In this document: positions 1 through 6,980 of the stretch, one piece after another
Layout: each line of letters starts with the position of its first letter
Position numbering within the stretch: the first letter of the stretch is position 1
Assembly (NCBI GenBank): GCA_050733935.1
Contig: JBOHUC010000068.1
Location: forward strand, 1-21,771
DNA from: JBOHUC01 sp050733935
GTDB taxonomy: Bacteria; Eisenbacteria; RBG-16-71-46; DASYSL01
Direction of reading: 5' to 3'
DNA: 21,771 bases
Position numbers and translations under genes: made by a program
Notes under the pieces: model-generated
Database searches by the model: none
Told to the model about the DNA's origin: nothing
The model's input: the letters and a program-made list of their open reading frames with translations, nothing else

Positions 1-1871
1 CAGCAACAGACGTCGCGCCCGCCGGTCGCCGGCATCGACGGGGCCGACGCGGCCGCCGCCGCAGCCTCCGCCGCGCGCGCCCGCCTGCGATCGGGAGCGC
101 GCCGCCAGGCGAGCACCGCCTCGATCAAGAGGAAGACGACGCAGGCCATCATCACGATCGTCACCGCGGAGTTGAGCCACCCCTGGAAGGCCTTGCCCCC
201 GTCCGGCAGGCGCGTCATCGGCAGGAAGTTGTTCTTCACCGAGAGAAACCCCGCGGTGAGCGTGGTCACGGCGACGAACGCCATCGGCACGGCCGTCGCC
301 CACGCGTAGCGCGCGCGGCCCGCGTTCACGAGGAGCGTGGTCCCGATCGCGAGCGCCACCGCCGCGAGGAGCTGGTTCGCGATCCCGAACATGGGCCAGA
401 TGGTCGAGATCGTCCCGGTCAGGATGAAGTACGTCCAGCCCGCGACGATGAGTCCGGTCGAGACGAGCGTCCCGGGGAGCCAGTCGACGCGCGCGAACGG
501 GCGGTACACGCGTCCACCGAACTCCTGGACGAGGAAACGTGAGACGCGTGTTCCCGTGTCGATCGTGGTCAGGATGAAGAGCGCTTCGAACATGATCGCG
601 AAGTGGTACCAGTACGACATGAGCCCGCGCATTCCCGGAAGCCCCGAGAAGATCTGCGCCATGCCCACCGCAAGCGACACCGCGCCGCCCGTGCGGCCGG
701 CGAGCGTCTCCCCCACCTGGCGCTCGAGGTCGTCGAGGTTGACGCGCGCCATGTCGAGCGCGGCGAAGCGCTCCGGCGAGACGTTGATCGCGAAGTAATC
801 GCCCGGGTGGAGGCAGGTCGCGGCGATCAAGGCCGTCACGCCGACGAACCCCTCCATGAGCATCGCGCCGTAGCCGATCATGCGCGCGTCCGTCTCGCGG
901 TTCAGCATCTTGGGCGTCGTCCCCGACGCGACGAGCGCGTGGAATCCCGACACGGCGCCGCACGCGATCGTGATGAAGAGAAACGGATAGAGCGTGCCCG
1001 GCACGATCGGCCCTCCGCCGTCGGCGAATCCCGTGAACGCCGGCATGTGGAGACGCGGATTGACGAGGATCACACCGATCGCGAGGAAGACGATCGTCCC
1101 GACCTTCATGAAGCTCGAGAGGTAATCGCGCGGGCAGAGCAGGAGCCACACGGGGAGCACGGACGCGATGAAGCCGTAGGCCGCCATCGCGAGCGTGACC
1201 TGGGTCCGGTCGAGCGTGAACCAGGGCCCGAAGACCGGGCTCTCGGAGACCGTGCGCCCGAGCACGACGCAGAGGAGCAGGAGCACCACGCCGATCGCGG
1301 TCGCCTCGCCGATCTTCCCGGGACGGAGCCGGTACATGTAGAGCCCCATGCCGAGCGCGATCGGAATGCTCATCCCGATCGTGAACACGCCCCACGCCGA
1401 GTCATGGAGCGCGTTCACGACCGCAAGCCCGAGCCCCGCGAGTGCAATCACCACGATGAAGAGGATCGCGACCGCGCACAGGACGTACGCGCGGGGGGAG
1501 ATCTCGACCAGCGCGAGCTCGGCGAGCGAGCGGCCGCCCGAGCGCGTGCTCGCGACCAGGATCACGAAGTCCTGGACCGCCCCGGCCAGGCAGACGCCGA
1601 TCACGAGCCACAGGAATCCCGGAGCGAAGCCGAACTGCGCGGCGAGCACGGGGCCGATGAGCGGCCCCGCGCCGGTGATGGCCGCGAAGTGGTGGCCGAA
1701 CAGCACCCAGCGGTTCGTCGGAACGTAGTTGTGACCGTCGTACAGCGTATGGGCAGGCGTGGGTCGTGCGGGATCGAGAGCGAGCGCCTTCGCGGCGAGG
1801 AACGCGCTGTAGAAACGGTATGCGATCGCGAGCAGTCCGGCCGCGGTCAGAACGAGGGGCAGGGCGTGCAT
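1..1871 (-). CDS. cstA: Carbon starvation protein A (CstA) family permease, 3' end cut by window edge
   Basis: This is a multi-pass inner-membrane permease of the CstA family, whose characterised members import peptides or pyruvate during carbon limitation. Reading from the ATG at 1871 gives at least 623 codons with no stop before the edge. Family landmarks are clear: YRFYSAFLAAK near residue 18, then DGHNYVPTNRWVLFGHHFAAITGAGPL in pieces around residues 44-70, AGAVQDF, ACGAVSGFHALVASGTTPK and NPRLHMPAFTGF. After the last hydrophobic helix comes an Arg/Ala-rich tail ending DVCC. The two remaining bases read TG, so the stop may lie exactly at the edge. The gene follows the small zinc-ribbon ORF by 15 bases and probably shares its transcript. 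I see no good Shine-Dalgarno before this ATG, so coupling to the upstream gene is possible. No YbdD-type partner is visible inside the window. Confidence 0.95.
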   Translation of the reverse strand, partial: MHALPLVLTAAGLLAIAYRFYSAFLAAKALALDPARPTPAHTLYDGHNYVPTNRWVLFGHHFAAITGAGPLIGPVLAAQFGFAPGFLWLVIGVCLAGAVQDFVILVASTRSGGRSLAELALVEISPRAYVLCAVAILFIVVIALAGLGLAVVNALHDSAWGVFTIGMSIPIALGMGLYMYRLRPGKIGEATAIGVVLLLLCVVLGRTVSESPVFGPWFTLDRTQVTLAMAAYGFIASVLPVWLLLCPRDYLSSFMKVGTIVFLAIGVILVNPRLHMPAFTGFADGGGPIVPGTLYPFLFITIACGAVSGFHALVASGTTPKMLNRETDARMIGYGAMLMEGFVGVTALIAATCLHPGDYFAINVSPERFAALDMARVNLDDLERQVGETLAGRTGGAVSLAVGMAQIFSGLPGMRGLMSYWYHFAIMFEALFILTTIDTGTRVSRFLVQEFGGRVYRPFARVDWLPGTLVSTGLIVAGWTYFILTGTISTIWPMFGIANQLLAAVALAIGTTLLVNAGRARYAWATAVPMAFVAVTTLTAGFLSVKNNFLPMTRLPDGGKAFQGWLNSAVTIVMMACVVFLLIEAVLAWRRAPDRRRARAAEAAAAAASAPSMPATGGRDVCC

Positions 1872-1886
1872 CGCGTGCGACGCGGA

Positions 1887-2150
1887 TCAGTACTCGTTGT
1901 CGTTCGCGTACCCGCGGGCGAGAACCGGGTTCGTCGTACCCACTTCTCCCCCGGACGAGACTCCCGGCCCCGGTGTCCAGCGCTTCGGATTCGGATCCAC
2001 GTCGAGCCGGGGCCCGACCAGGAGCGCAAGCGGCGGCGCGACCTTCGCGCGCACCTTGCCGCAGCGACCGCAGCGGTCGTAGACGAAGCCGCTGCCCGGA
2101 CCGGGAACGCGCTCCCACTTGTGGGTGAACGGAATGCAGGGCAGAGCCAT
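1887..2150 (-). CDS. Small putative zinc-ribbon protein upstream of cstA (hypothetical)
   Basis: An 87-residue protein of unknown function. Cys5 and His10 are followed by Cys27 and Cys30 in the context YDRCGRCGKVR, a spacing that looks like a compact Cys-His/Cys-Cys zinc ribbon. It is reminiscent of small DUF1660-type proteins (C-x4-GHKW ... CxRCGK), but that link is my inference. The rest is Pro/Gly-rich and probably disordered. The ATG is preceded by AAGGAA about 10 bases upstream, a reasonable ribosome site, and a promoter-like TTGACA lies about 65 bases upstream. It ends 15 bases before cstA on the same strand, so it is likely the first gene of a two-gene operon. It is not the YbdD/YjiX partner usually found beside cstA. 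Protein-coding status is likely but not certain. Confidence 0.6.
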   Translation of the reverse strand: MALPCIPFTHKWERVPGPGSGFVYDRCGRCGKVRAKVAPPLALLVGPRLDVDPNPKRWTPGPGVSSGGEVGTTNPVLARGYANDNEY

Positions 2151-2191
2151 GGTTGGCAGATTCCTTTCTGGGTCGCACGGAAATCGTTCGC

Positions 2192-2220
2192 AGGATGCAG
2201 GTTGCGTTCCCGTCTGTCAA
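2192..2220 (-). promoter_or_regulatory. Candidate sigma-70 promoter for the zinc-ribbon/cstA operon
   Basis: On the minus strand a perfect TTGACA (2220 to 2215) is followed after 17 bases by CATCCT (2197 to 2192), which matches TATAAT at three positions. This would start transcription about 35 bases upstream of the ATG at 2150. The -35 box is convincing and the -10 box is weak. Confidence 0.4.
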
Positions 2221-2288
2221 CGGGCGCGTGATTCGATCGTCCGTCGATCGTCGGTCGGGGTCGGACTCATCGGGTAGGATGCGCGCAC

Positions 2289-3731
2289 ATGACCTCAGCG
2301 CCCGACACGCCCGCCGCCACGACTTCCGCTCCAACCGCCGAGCCTCCCCTCCCGAAAGCCAATGTCCGAACGCTCCTCGCGCTCGCGTGGCCGGTCGTGC
2401 TCGCGCGCTCGTCGCAGTCGGTCGTCGGCGTGTGCGACGCCGCAATGTCGGCGCCGCTCGGCGGCGCTGCACTGGCCGCCACCACGACCGGCGCGCTCAA
2501 CACGTTCGCGTTCATGATCCTGCCCATGGGGACCGCGTTCATCGTGCAGAGCTACGCGGCCCAGCTCTTCGGACGCGGGGATCACGTCGCGGTGCAGCGC
2601 TACGCCTGGTACGGCCTTGTGCTCGCCGCGGTGGCGATGGCGATCTCGCTCGCCTGCCTGCCGCTCATCGGGCCCGTGATCGGCTGGTTCTCGTACGAGC
2701 CGCGGGTGCACGACCTCATGACCGAGTACATGGTGATCCGGGTCGCATCGACCGGCGCGGTCGTGGGAACGGAAGCACTCGGCAACTGGTTCGCGGGGCA
2801 GGGCAACACGCGCGTCCAGATGCGCGCGAGCGTGGTCACGATGCTCGCGAACGTGGCGCTCAACTGGGTGCTGATCTACGGGAAGCTCGGCGCGCCGGCC
2901 ATGGGCGTCGCGGGTGCGGCGCTCGCGAGCACGATCTCCTCGTGGATCGGCTTCGGCGTCGTCGTGGTCGCGTGGATGCGCGCGCGCAGAGCCCTCGGCC
3001 TGCAAGGTCCGCTCGGACCGCTCGGGACGCTCGGGCTCACGCGCTCGGAGTTTCTGCGCATGCTGCGCTTCGGACTGCCGAACGGGTTCAACTGGTTCAT
3101 GGAGTTTGCCGCATTCATCCTGTTCATCAACGCGATCGTCGCTCCGCTCGGGACGACCGTGGTCGCCGCGTTCAACGTCGTGCTCCAGATCAACTCGATC
3201 TCGTTCATGCCCGCGTTCGGGCTCGCGTCCGCGGGAGCGATCCTGGTCGGACAGGCGATCGGGCGCGGTGCGGCGGACTCGGTCGGCGGCATCGTGCGGA
3301 TGACGGCGACGGTCATGATGGTCTGGCAGGTGAGCGTGGGAGTCGTCTACCTCACGCTGCCCGAGCTCTTGATGCACGGGTTCGCGCCGCCCGAGGGCAT
3401 CGAGGGATGGATCGCGGTCGGCGGGGTCATGCTCGCAATCAGCGGCGTGTGGCAGGTGTTCGACGCGCTCGGGCTCGCGTTCGGCGAAGCGCTGCGCGCG
3501 GCGGGTGACACGGCCTGGTGTTTGTGGGCCCGGCTTGCGATCGCCTGGTGCGTGTTCATCCCGACCGCGTACCTGTTCGTGACCGTGCGCGCCGGCGGGC
3601 CGACGGCGGTCATGTGGTGCGTCGTGTTCTATCTTGCGTGTCTCGCGGTCGCGCTCGGCTTCCGGTTCCGGAGCGGGGCCTGGCGGCGCATCCAGCTCAC
3701 GGGCCAGGAAGACCCGATTCTCGCGAGCTAG
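2289..3731 (+). CDS. MATE family multidrug/metabolite efflux transporter
   Basis: A 480-residue integral membrane protein of the MATE (multidrug and toxic compound extrusion) family, which exports cationic drugs or metabolites in exchange for Na+ or H+. After a 25-residue Thr/Pro/Ala-rich cytoplasmic start, about twelve hydrophobic helices follow. The typical MATE pattern is present in both halves: LALAWPVVLARSSQSVVG near residue 30, then MGTAFIVQSYAAQLFG, then GNWFAGQGNTRVQMRASVVTML near residue 165. The second half repeats the fold starting at FLRMLRFGLPNGFNWFMEF. Length is normal for the family. The ATG has AGGAT 9 bases upstream. The gene diverges from the cstA operon and converges on the DUF1015 gene with only 18 bases between stops. 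The substrate cannot be told from sequence. Confidence 0.93.
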   Translation: MTSAPDTPAATTSAPTAEPPLPKANVRTLLALAWPVVLARSSQSVVGVCDAAMSAPLGGAALAATTTGALNTFAFMILPMGTAFIVQSYAAQLFGRGDHVAVQRYAWYGLVLAAVAMAISLACLPLIGPVIGWFSYEPRVHDLMTEYMVIRVASTGAVVGTEALGNWFAGQGNTRVQMRASVVTMLANVALNWVLIYGKLGAPAMGVAGAALASTISSWIGFGVVVVAWMRARRALGLQGPLGPLGTLGLTRSEFLRMLRFGLPNGFNWFMEFAAFILFINAIVAPLGTTVVAAFNVVLQINSISFMPAFGLASAGAILVGQAIGRGAADSVGGIVRMTATVMMVWQVSVGVVYLTLPELLMHGFAPPEGIEGWIAVGGVMLAISGVWQVFDALGLAFGEALRAAGDTAWCLWARLAIAWCVFIPTAYLFVTVRAGGPTAVMWCVVFYLACLAVALGFRFRSGAWRRIQLTGQEDPILAS

Positions 3732-3749
3732 GCACGCGCCGCGGCGCCG

Positions 3750-5243
3750 TCACGCGCGCTTCGAGGATCCGGGCGTCCCCGCAGGAACGGCGGGCCACCA
3801 GGCGCGCGAAGCGGCCGCCTCGCCCCACACCTCGGACGGCGTGCCGTGCACGTGGTAGACCCAGCCGGTCGTGATCTTGGGCAGGAAGTACGTCGACTTC
3901 TGCGGCATACGCTCGCCCGCGCGCGCGACCTCGAGCACCTGGCGCACGGGCGTCGGGTTCATGAGGAACGCGACGTTTGGCGCCGACGCGGCGGACGCGC
4001 CGGAAACCACGCCGGCTCCCTCACCGGCTCCCTCACCGGCTCCCTCGCCGACTCCGCGCACGATGCGGATCGCGTCGAGCGTCGACTTCACGTACTCGAC
4101 GTGCGTCTGCGCCGTGATCTGCTCGGCCGTGATGCCGAGCGCGCGATCGAGCACGAGCTCGTGCAGCTGGACGACATCGAGCTCCTGCAGCACGGGCGGC
4201 GTGTCCAATCCGCGGAACGCCTCCGCGCGCCGCGTCGAGTCGAGCACGAATCCCGTGAGCACCCGCTCGCGCGCCGTGACCGCGACGAACGCTCCGCGCG
4301 GATGGGCGGAGAGGAACGCCTCGGCGCGCCAGGCGACCGACTCGGGATCGGAGCAGTCGCCGAGGCCTTCGATCCGGAACGTCGGATCGAGCCGCTCGGC
4401 GAGCTGGGCCATGGTGATCGGCAGGAGTCCCCGCACGCCGCGGTGCGTCGGCAGCACGAGAAGCCCCGGGTCACCCGCGTCGACGAAGCATGCGAGCATG
4501 TAGTCGTACGCCTGCGGCGCGGGCGCGTCCGGCTCGGCCGCGCGCCGCTCGTTCCGGTAACGCAGCGCCGATTCGTAGCGATGATGCCCGTCCGCGAACA
4601 CGAGGCCCTGCGCGGCGAGCGCGTGCGTGACGTTCGCCACCCCGGCGGCCAGGCAGCGCGCTTCGGGGCTGTCCTCGGGGCGATCCGGGAGCGCCCACAG
4701 CGCCTCCTCGCCCTCGGGCGTCGTCGCACGAGCGAGCGGCGCCCTCGCGCGCGCGGTCTCGAGCGCGAGCGCGATCTTGCCGTCGGGATCCTCGTACAGG
4801 ACGAACACGGGGCTCAGGTTCGCGCGCGTGGCCTCGAGGATTCGGAAGCGATCCTCGCGCGGTGCGGCGAGTGTGCGCTCGTGGGCGAACACGCCGCCTT
4901 CGCTGAACGGCACGAGCTCGAGCAGGCCGAAGAAGCCGCGGCGCGTGAGCGGGCGGCCGTGGTGCGTGAACGACTGCTCGTAGGCGTAGAACGCGGGAGC
5001 TTCGTCGCGGGCGAGCGTGCCGTCCTTGAGCCACGCGGCGAGCGTGCGGCCGGCGACCGCGTAGCGGCTTCCCTTCTCGCCCTCGTCTTCCGGCAGGATC
5101 AAGTGGACGGGATTGTGCGGCGCACGCGCGAGGCGCGCACGCTCCGCGGGAGCGATCACATCGTACGGCGGTGAGAGTCGCTCCGCGATGGGCTCGTCGT
5201 CCGGCGAAGGCCGGACGGCCCGAAATGGAAGCACGGTGGGCAT
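3750..5243 (-). CDS. DUF1015 family protein (COG4198-like)
   Basis: A 497-residue soluble protein of the DUF1015 family, widespread in bacteria and without an established biochemical role. Family landmarks: FRAVRP at the N-terminus, SPPYDVI (24-30), a HERT motif (121-124), ANLSPVFVLYED near 141-152, ADGHHRYES in the middle, and near the C-terminus FLMNPTPV followed by MPQKSTYFLPK. The ATG at 5243 was chosen because homology starts at MPTVLPFRAVRP; the frame stays open further upstream but that part is Arg/Ser-rich and runs into the neighbouring gene. No strong ribosome site is visible. The protein carries an inserted Gly-Glu-Gly-Ala repeat just before FLMNPTPV. It lies 43 bases downstream of the DUF6249 gene on the same strand and may be co-transcribed with it. 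Confidence 0.9.
   Translation of the reverse strand: MPTVLPFRAVRPSPDDEPIAERLSPPYDVIAPAERARLARAPHNPVHLILPEDEGEKGSRYAVAGRTLAAWLKDGTLARDEAPAFYAYEQSFTHHGRPLTRRGFFGLLELVPFSEGGVFAHERTLAAPREDRFRILEATRANLSPVFVLYEDPDGKIALALETARARAPLARATTPEGEEALWALPDRPEDSPEARCLAAGVANVTHALAAQGLVFADGHHRYESALRYRNERRAAEPDAPAPQAYDYMLACFVDAGDPGLLVLPTHRGVRGLLPITMAQLAERLDPTFRIEGLGDCSDPESVAWRAEAFLSAHPRGAFVAVTARERVLTGFVLDSTRRAEAFRGLDTPPVLQELDVVQLHELVLDRALGITAEQITAQTHVEYVKSTLDAIRIVRGVGEGAGEGAGEGAGVVSGASAASAPNVAFLMNPTPVRQVLEVARAGERMPQKSTYFLPKITTGWVYHVHGTPSEVWGEAAASRAWWPAVPAGTPGSSKRA
4012..4047 (-). repeat. In-frame 12-bp tandem repeat within the DUF1015 gene
   Basis: Three consecutive 12-base units, CCGGCTCCCTCA twice and CCGGCTCCCTCG once on the plus strand, followed by a degenerate fourth. 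In the DUF1015 frame they encode Gly-Glu-Gly-Ala repeats in a linker before the conserved C-terminal segment. The unit length is a multiple of three, so copy number can change without breaking the frame. Confidence 0.85.
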
Positions 5244-5279
5244 GCCGGCAGCATGCCCCCTCGTCCCACGATTGGCAAG

Positions 5280-5300
5280 GGCCGCTCTACGACTGCGGCC
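5280..5300 (-). terminator. Weak hairpin at the end of the DUF6249 gene
   Basis: GGCCGC and GCGGCC pair across a 9-base loop that contains the stop codon of the DUF6249 gene. No T-run follows on the minus strand (CTTGCC), so this is at most a weak or Rho-assisted stop, or an attenuator ahead of the DUF1015 gene 43 bases downstream. Confidence 0.25.
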
Positions 5301-5715
5301 CCGCAGCGGTCGCACGCCGCGGCGAGAGCAGGAACGCGTACAGGGTGATCGCCGCGCCGATCGCGATCGGGATCCAACCGACCATCCAGACCCTGTCGCC
5401 CACGAACTGGAGCCCGAACAGGATTCCAAAGCCGATCCCCATCGTCACGAGCCCGCCGAGCTTCTTGCCCTCGCGCTCGCGCACGAACTGCTGCGTCTCC
5501 TGCGATGCGAGGAGCGCGCCGATCTGCTCCGGAGTGCTGCCGGTCTCGAGCAACTTCTTCTGGAATTCGTAACGGTAGTACGCTTCGCGTTCCTTGCGCC
5601 GCTCCTCGGCGTGCGTTGCAACCGCGAGGAACGTGAACAGAGCAATCGAGCCCACGATGGGCACCAGGAACAGCATCGCTCCCGGAAGCGCGCTTGCGAA
5701 CGAGCCGAACATCAT
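5287..5715 (-). CDS. DUF6249-type small membrane protein divergent from the sigma factor
   Basis: A 142-residue protein of unknown function. One hydrophobic helix (about 13-34) is followed by a charged cytoplasmic helix (35-85, with AEERRKEREAYYRYEFQKKLLE and PEQIGALLASQE) and a pair of closely spaced helices (about 88-105 and 111-130). This architecture matches DUF6249-domain proteins, a family often annotated beside sigma factors; the family name is from recall of the ERRKEREAYYRYEF pattern. Two ATGs stand in tandem (5715 and 5712). GGAGG a few bases upstream of 5715 supports the start. It faces the sigma factor gene across a 237-base gap that carries two mirrored promoter-like elements, so it is probably controlled by that sigma factor. 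It may act as a membrane partner of the sigma system, but that is inference. Confidence 0.75.
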   Translation of the reverse strand: MMFGSFASALPGAMLFLVPIVGSIALFTFLAVATHAEERRKEREAYYRYEFQKKLLETGSTPEQIGALLASQETQQFVREREGKKLGGLVTMGIGFGILFGLQFVGDRVWMVGWIPIAIGAAITLYAFLLSPRRATAAGPQS

Positions 5716-5840
5716 CGTCTCCTCCCTCCCGGCGTTCCGCCGGGGATCGGGTCGCCGGAGCGACCCCCGGGAACCCATCCCTCTCTCCCGGGCTCGAGCC
5801 TTCGAGACTTCAGGTCGGCGGCCCGGCCCTCTACGTTCAT

Positions 5841-5874
5841 GAGGTGGGACTCGGACCCGGCACCTCCGGTTGCA
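5841..5874 (-). promoter_or_regulatory. Candidate ECF-type promoter reading towards the DUF6249 gene
   Basis: On the minus strand TGCAACCGGA (5874 to 5865) is followed by 13 bases and then GAGTCCCACC. Counted as an ECF promoter, the spacing is AAC, 17 bases, AGTC. ECF sigma factors commonly use an AAC-containing -35 and a GTC-containing -10 box. It lies about 125 bases upstream of the DUF6249 ATG and matches the plus-strand element at 5906-5939 at 26 of 34 positions. Confidence 0.55.
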
Positions 5875-5915
5875 CTTGTTTTTCGCCGCGGGGGGAGCAG
5901 AAAGTTGCAACCGGA
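5865..5915. repeat. Inverted repeat formed by the two facing -35 regions
   Basis: TCCGGTTGCA-CTT (5865-5877) mirrors AAGTTGCAACCGGA (5902-5915) with a single missing base and a 24-base centre. It could also form a hairpin or bind a dimeric regulator, but the extended similarity out to the GTCCCACC blocks on both sides favours two divergent promoters. Confidence 0.75.
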
Positions 5916-5939
5916 CGCGCCTGGCGGGCGTCCCACCCC
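5906..5939 (+). promoter_or_regulatory. Candidate ECF-type promoter for the sigma/anti-sigma operon
   Basis: TGCAACCGGA is followed after 13 bases by GCGTCCCACC, giving AAC, 17 bases, CGTC. The predicted start of transcription near 5940 leaves a leader of roughly a dozen bases, containing GGAGGG, before the GTG at 5953. The same element occurs inverted at 5841-5874, which suggests autoregulation by the encoded sigma factor. Confidence 0.6.
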
Positions 5940-5952
5940 TTGGAGGGCAGGT

Positions 5953-6543
5953 GTGAGCGATGATCGGGATCGCGCGGACGTGGAACGGGTGCGGGCGGGA
6001 CAGACCGACGCCTACGAGGCGATCGTCCGCCGCTGGCAGGGTCCGCTCGTGAACCTGGCGTGGCGCTGGACCGGCGATCGAAGCCGGGCGGAGGAACTCG
6101 CACATGAAGCGTTCGTGCGCGCGTGGCGCGCGCTCCCCCGCTGGCGCGGCGAGGGCGCGTTCTCGACCTGGCTGTTCGCCATTGCGGTCAACACGTACCG
6201 TTCCGCGCTCCGAAAGAGCGGACCTCCGCCGGCGCCGATCGAGGAGGCGCTCTCGATCGCAGGCGGCGAGGACCCCAGCGAGACGGCCGAGCGCGAGAGC
6301 GAGGATCGTCGCGTGCGCGCGATCGTGATGGCCCTGCCCGGGCGGTACCGGGACGCGCTCGTGCTCTACTACTTTCACGGGATGGACGTCGAGACCGCCG
6401 CACGTTCGCTCGGCGTCCCGACGGGAACGCTCAAAGCACAGCTTGCACGCGGGCGCGAGATGGTGCGAAGACAACTCGAGCGTATCGAAGCGGCCGACCC
6501 GAAACGGGCGGCCGAGCGCGCGCTCCGCGAGGTGGAGGCATGA
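5953..6543 (+). CDS. RNA polymerase sigma-70 family, ECF-type sigma factor
   Basis: A 196-residue alternative sigma factor that directs RNA polymerase to a specific promoter class, probably including its own. Region 2 spans about residues 18-85: DAYEAIVRRWQGPLVNLAWRWTGD, then AEELAHEAFVRAWRALPRWRGEGAFSTWLFAIAVNTYRS in pieces, the core-binding and -10 recognition helices. Region 4 lies at about 118-175 (ALPGRYRDALVLYYFHGMDVETAARSLG, then VPTGTLKAQLARGRE), the -35-binding helix-turn-helix. Region 3 is absent, as in ECF factors. The GTG at 5953 was chosen because GGAGGG sits a few bases upstream and region 2 starts about 17 residues later; the frame remains open upstream but without recognisable coding. 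Its stop overlaps the next gene by ATGA, so the two are translationally coupled. Confidence 0.92.
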   Translation: MSDDRDRADVERVRAGQTDAYEAIVRRWQGPLVNLAWRWTGDRSRAEELAHEAFVRAWRALPRWRGEGAFSTWLFAIAVNTYRSALRKSGPPPAPIEEALSIAGGEDPSETAERESEDRRVRAIVMALPGRYRDALVLYYFHGMDVETAARSLGVPTGTLKAQLARGREMVRRQLERIEAADPKRAAERALREVEA

Positions 6544-6980
6544 GCGAGAACATGAGCGGTTCGAAGCCCGATTCTCCCGACCTGGATGCGCGTCTCGCAC
6601 GCGCGCTGGGTCCCGAGCTGCACTTCGAGGCTCCGGACGATTTCACGGAGTCGGTCATGCGGCAGGTTCTCGCCGAGGCCGACGTCGAGCGCGTCGCGCC
6701 CTCGCCGATCGCGTTTCCCTGGCGCCGGGCTGTGCCCGCGTTCGTGCTCCTCTTCGTGCTCGTGGGGATTGCGTTCTCGCTTCTGCCGTGGGACGAGGCC
6801 GGCGTCGCCGCCGATTCTGCGGTGCGCGACCTCGAGCGCTTCGCCGATGCGCCCGCGCTCCTGAACGCTGCGATTGCCGCCTCGTGGCTCGGGTTCGGGC
6901 TCGTGCTCACGTTCGTGGCGCTGCGAGTCTCGAGCTGGCCGATGACGCGTGGCGTCCACCGGCCCTACGAAGTGCGGTAG
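6540..6980 (+). CDS. Small membrane protein coupled to the sigma factor, putative anti-sigma factor
   Basis: A 146-residue protein that I do not recognise as a named family. The acidic N-terminal cytoplasmic part (about 1-60, LDARLARALGPELHFEAPDDFTES and then VMRQVLAEA) resembles the short soluble domain of membrane anti-sigma factors. It is followed by two hydrophobic helices at about 64-83 and 109-129. The zinc-binding H-x3-C-x2-C motif of the commonest anti-sigma class is absent; there is no cysteine at all. The ATGA overlap with the sigma gene is the typical arrangement for a sigma/anti-sigma pair, which is the main argument for the role. Its last 16 bases overlap the end of the convergent nitrilase-family gene. 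Confidence 0.65.
   Translation: MSENMSGSKPDSPDLDARLARALGPELHFEAPDDFTESVMRQVLAEADVERVAPSPIAFPWRRAVPAFVLLFVLVGIAFSLLPWDEAGVAADSAVRDLERFADAPALLNAAIAASWLGFGLVLTFVALRVSSWPMTRGVHRPYEVR

Noticed and set aside
603..2231. 542-residue open frame on the plus strand opposite cstA
   Set aside because: It is Arg/Glu/His/Asp-rich with no family resemblance and lies antisense to a clear CstA frame; such frames are expected at this GC content.
3736..3747. 12-bp palindrome GCGCCGCGGCGC between the convergent MATE and DUF1015 genes as a bidirectional terminator
   Set aside because: It has no real loop, no T-run on either side, and such GC palindromes are common in this sequence.
5620..5660. Another TGCAACC-like match inside the DUF6249 gene as an ECF promoter
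   Set aside because: No GTC box at the required distance, and the position is inside coding sequence.
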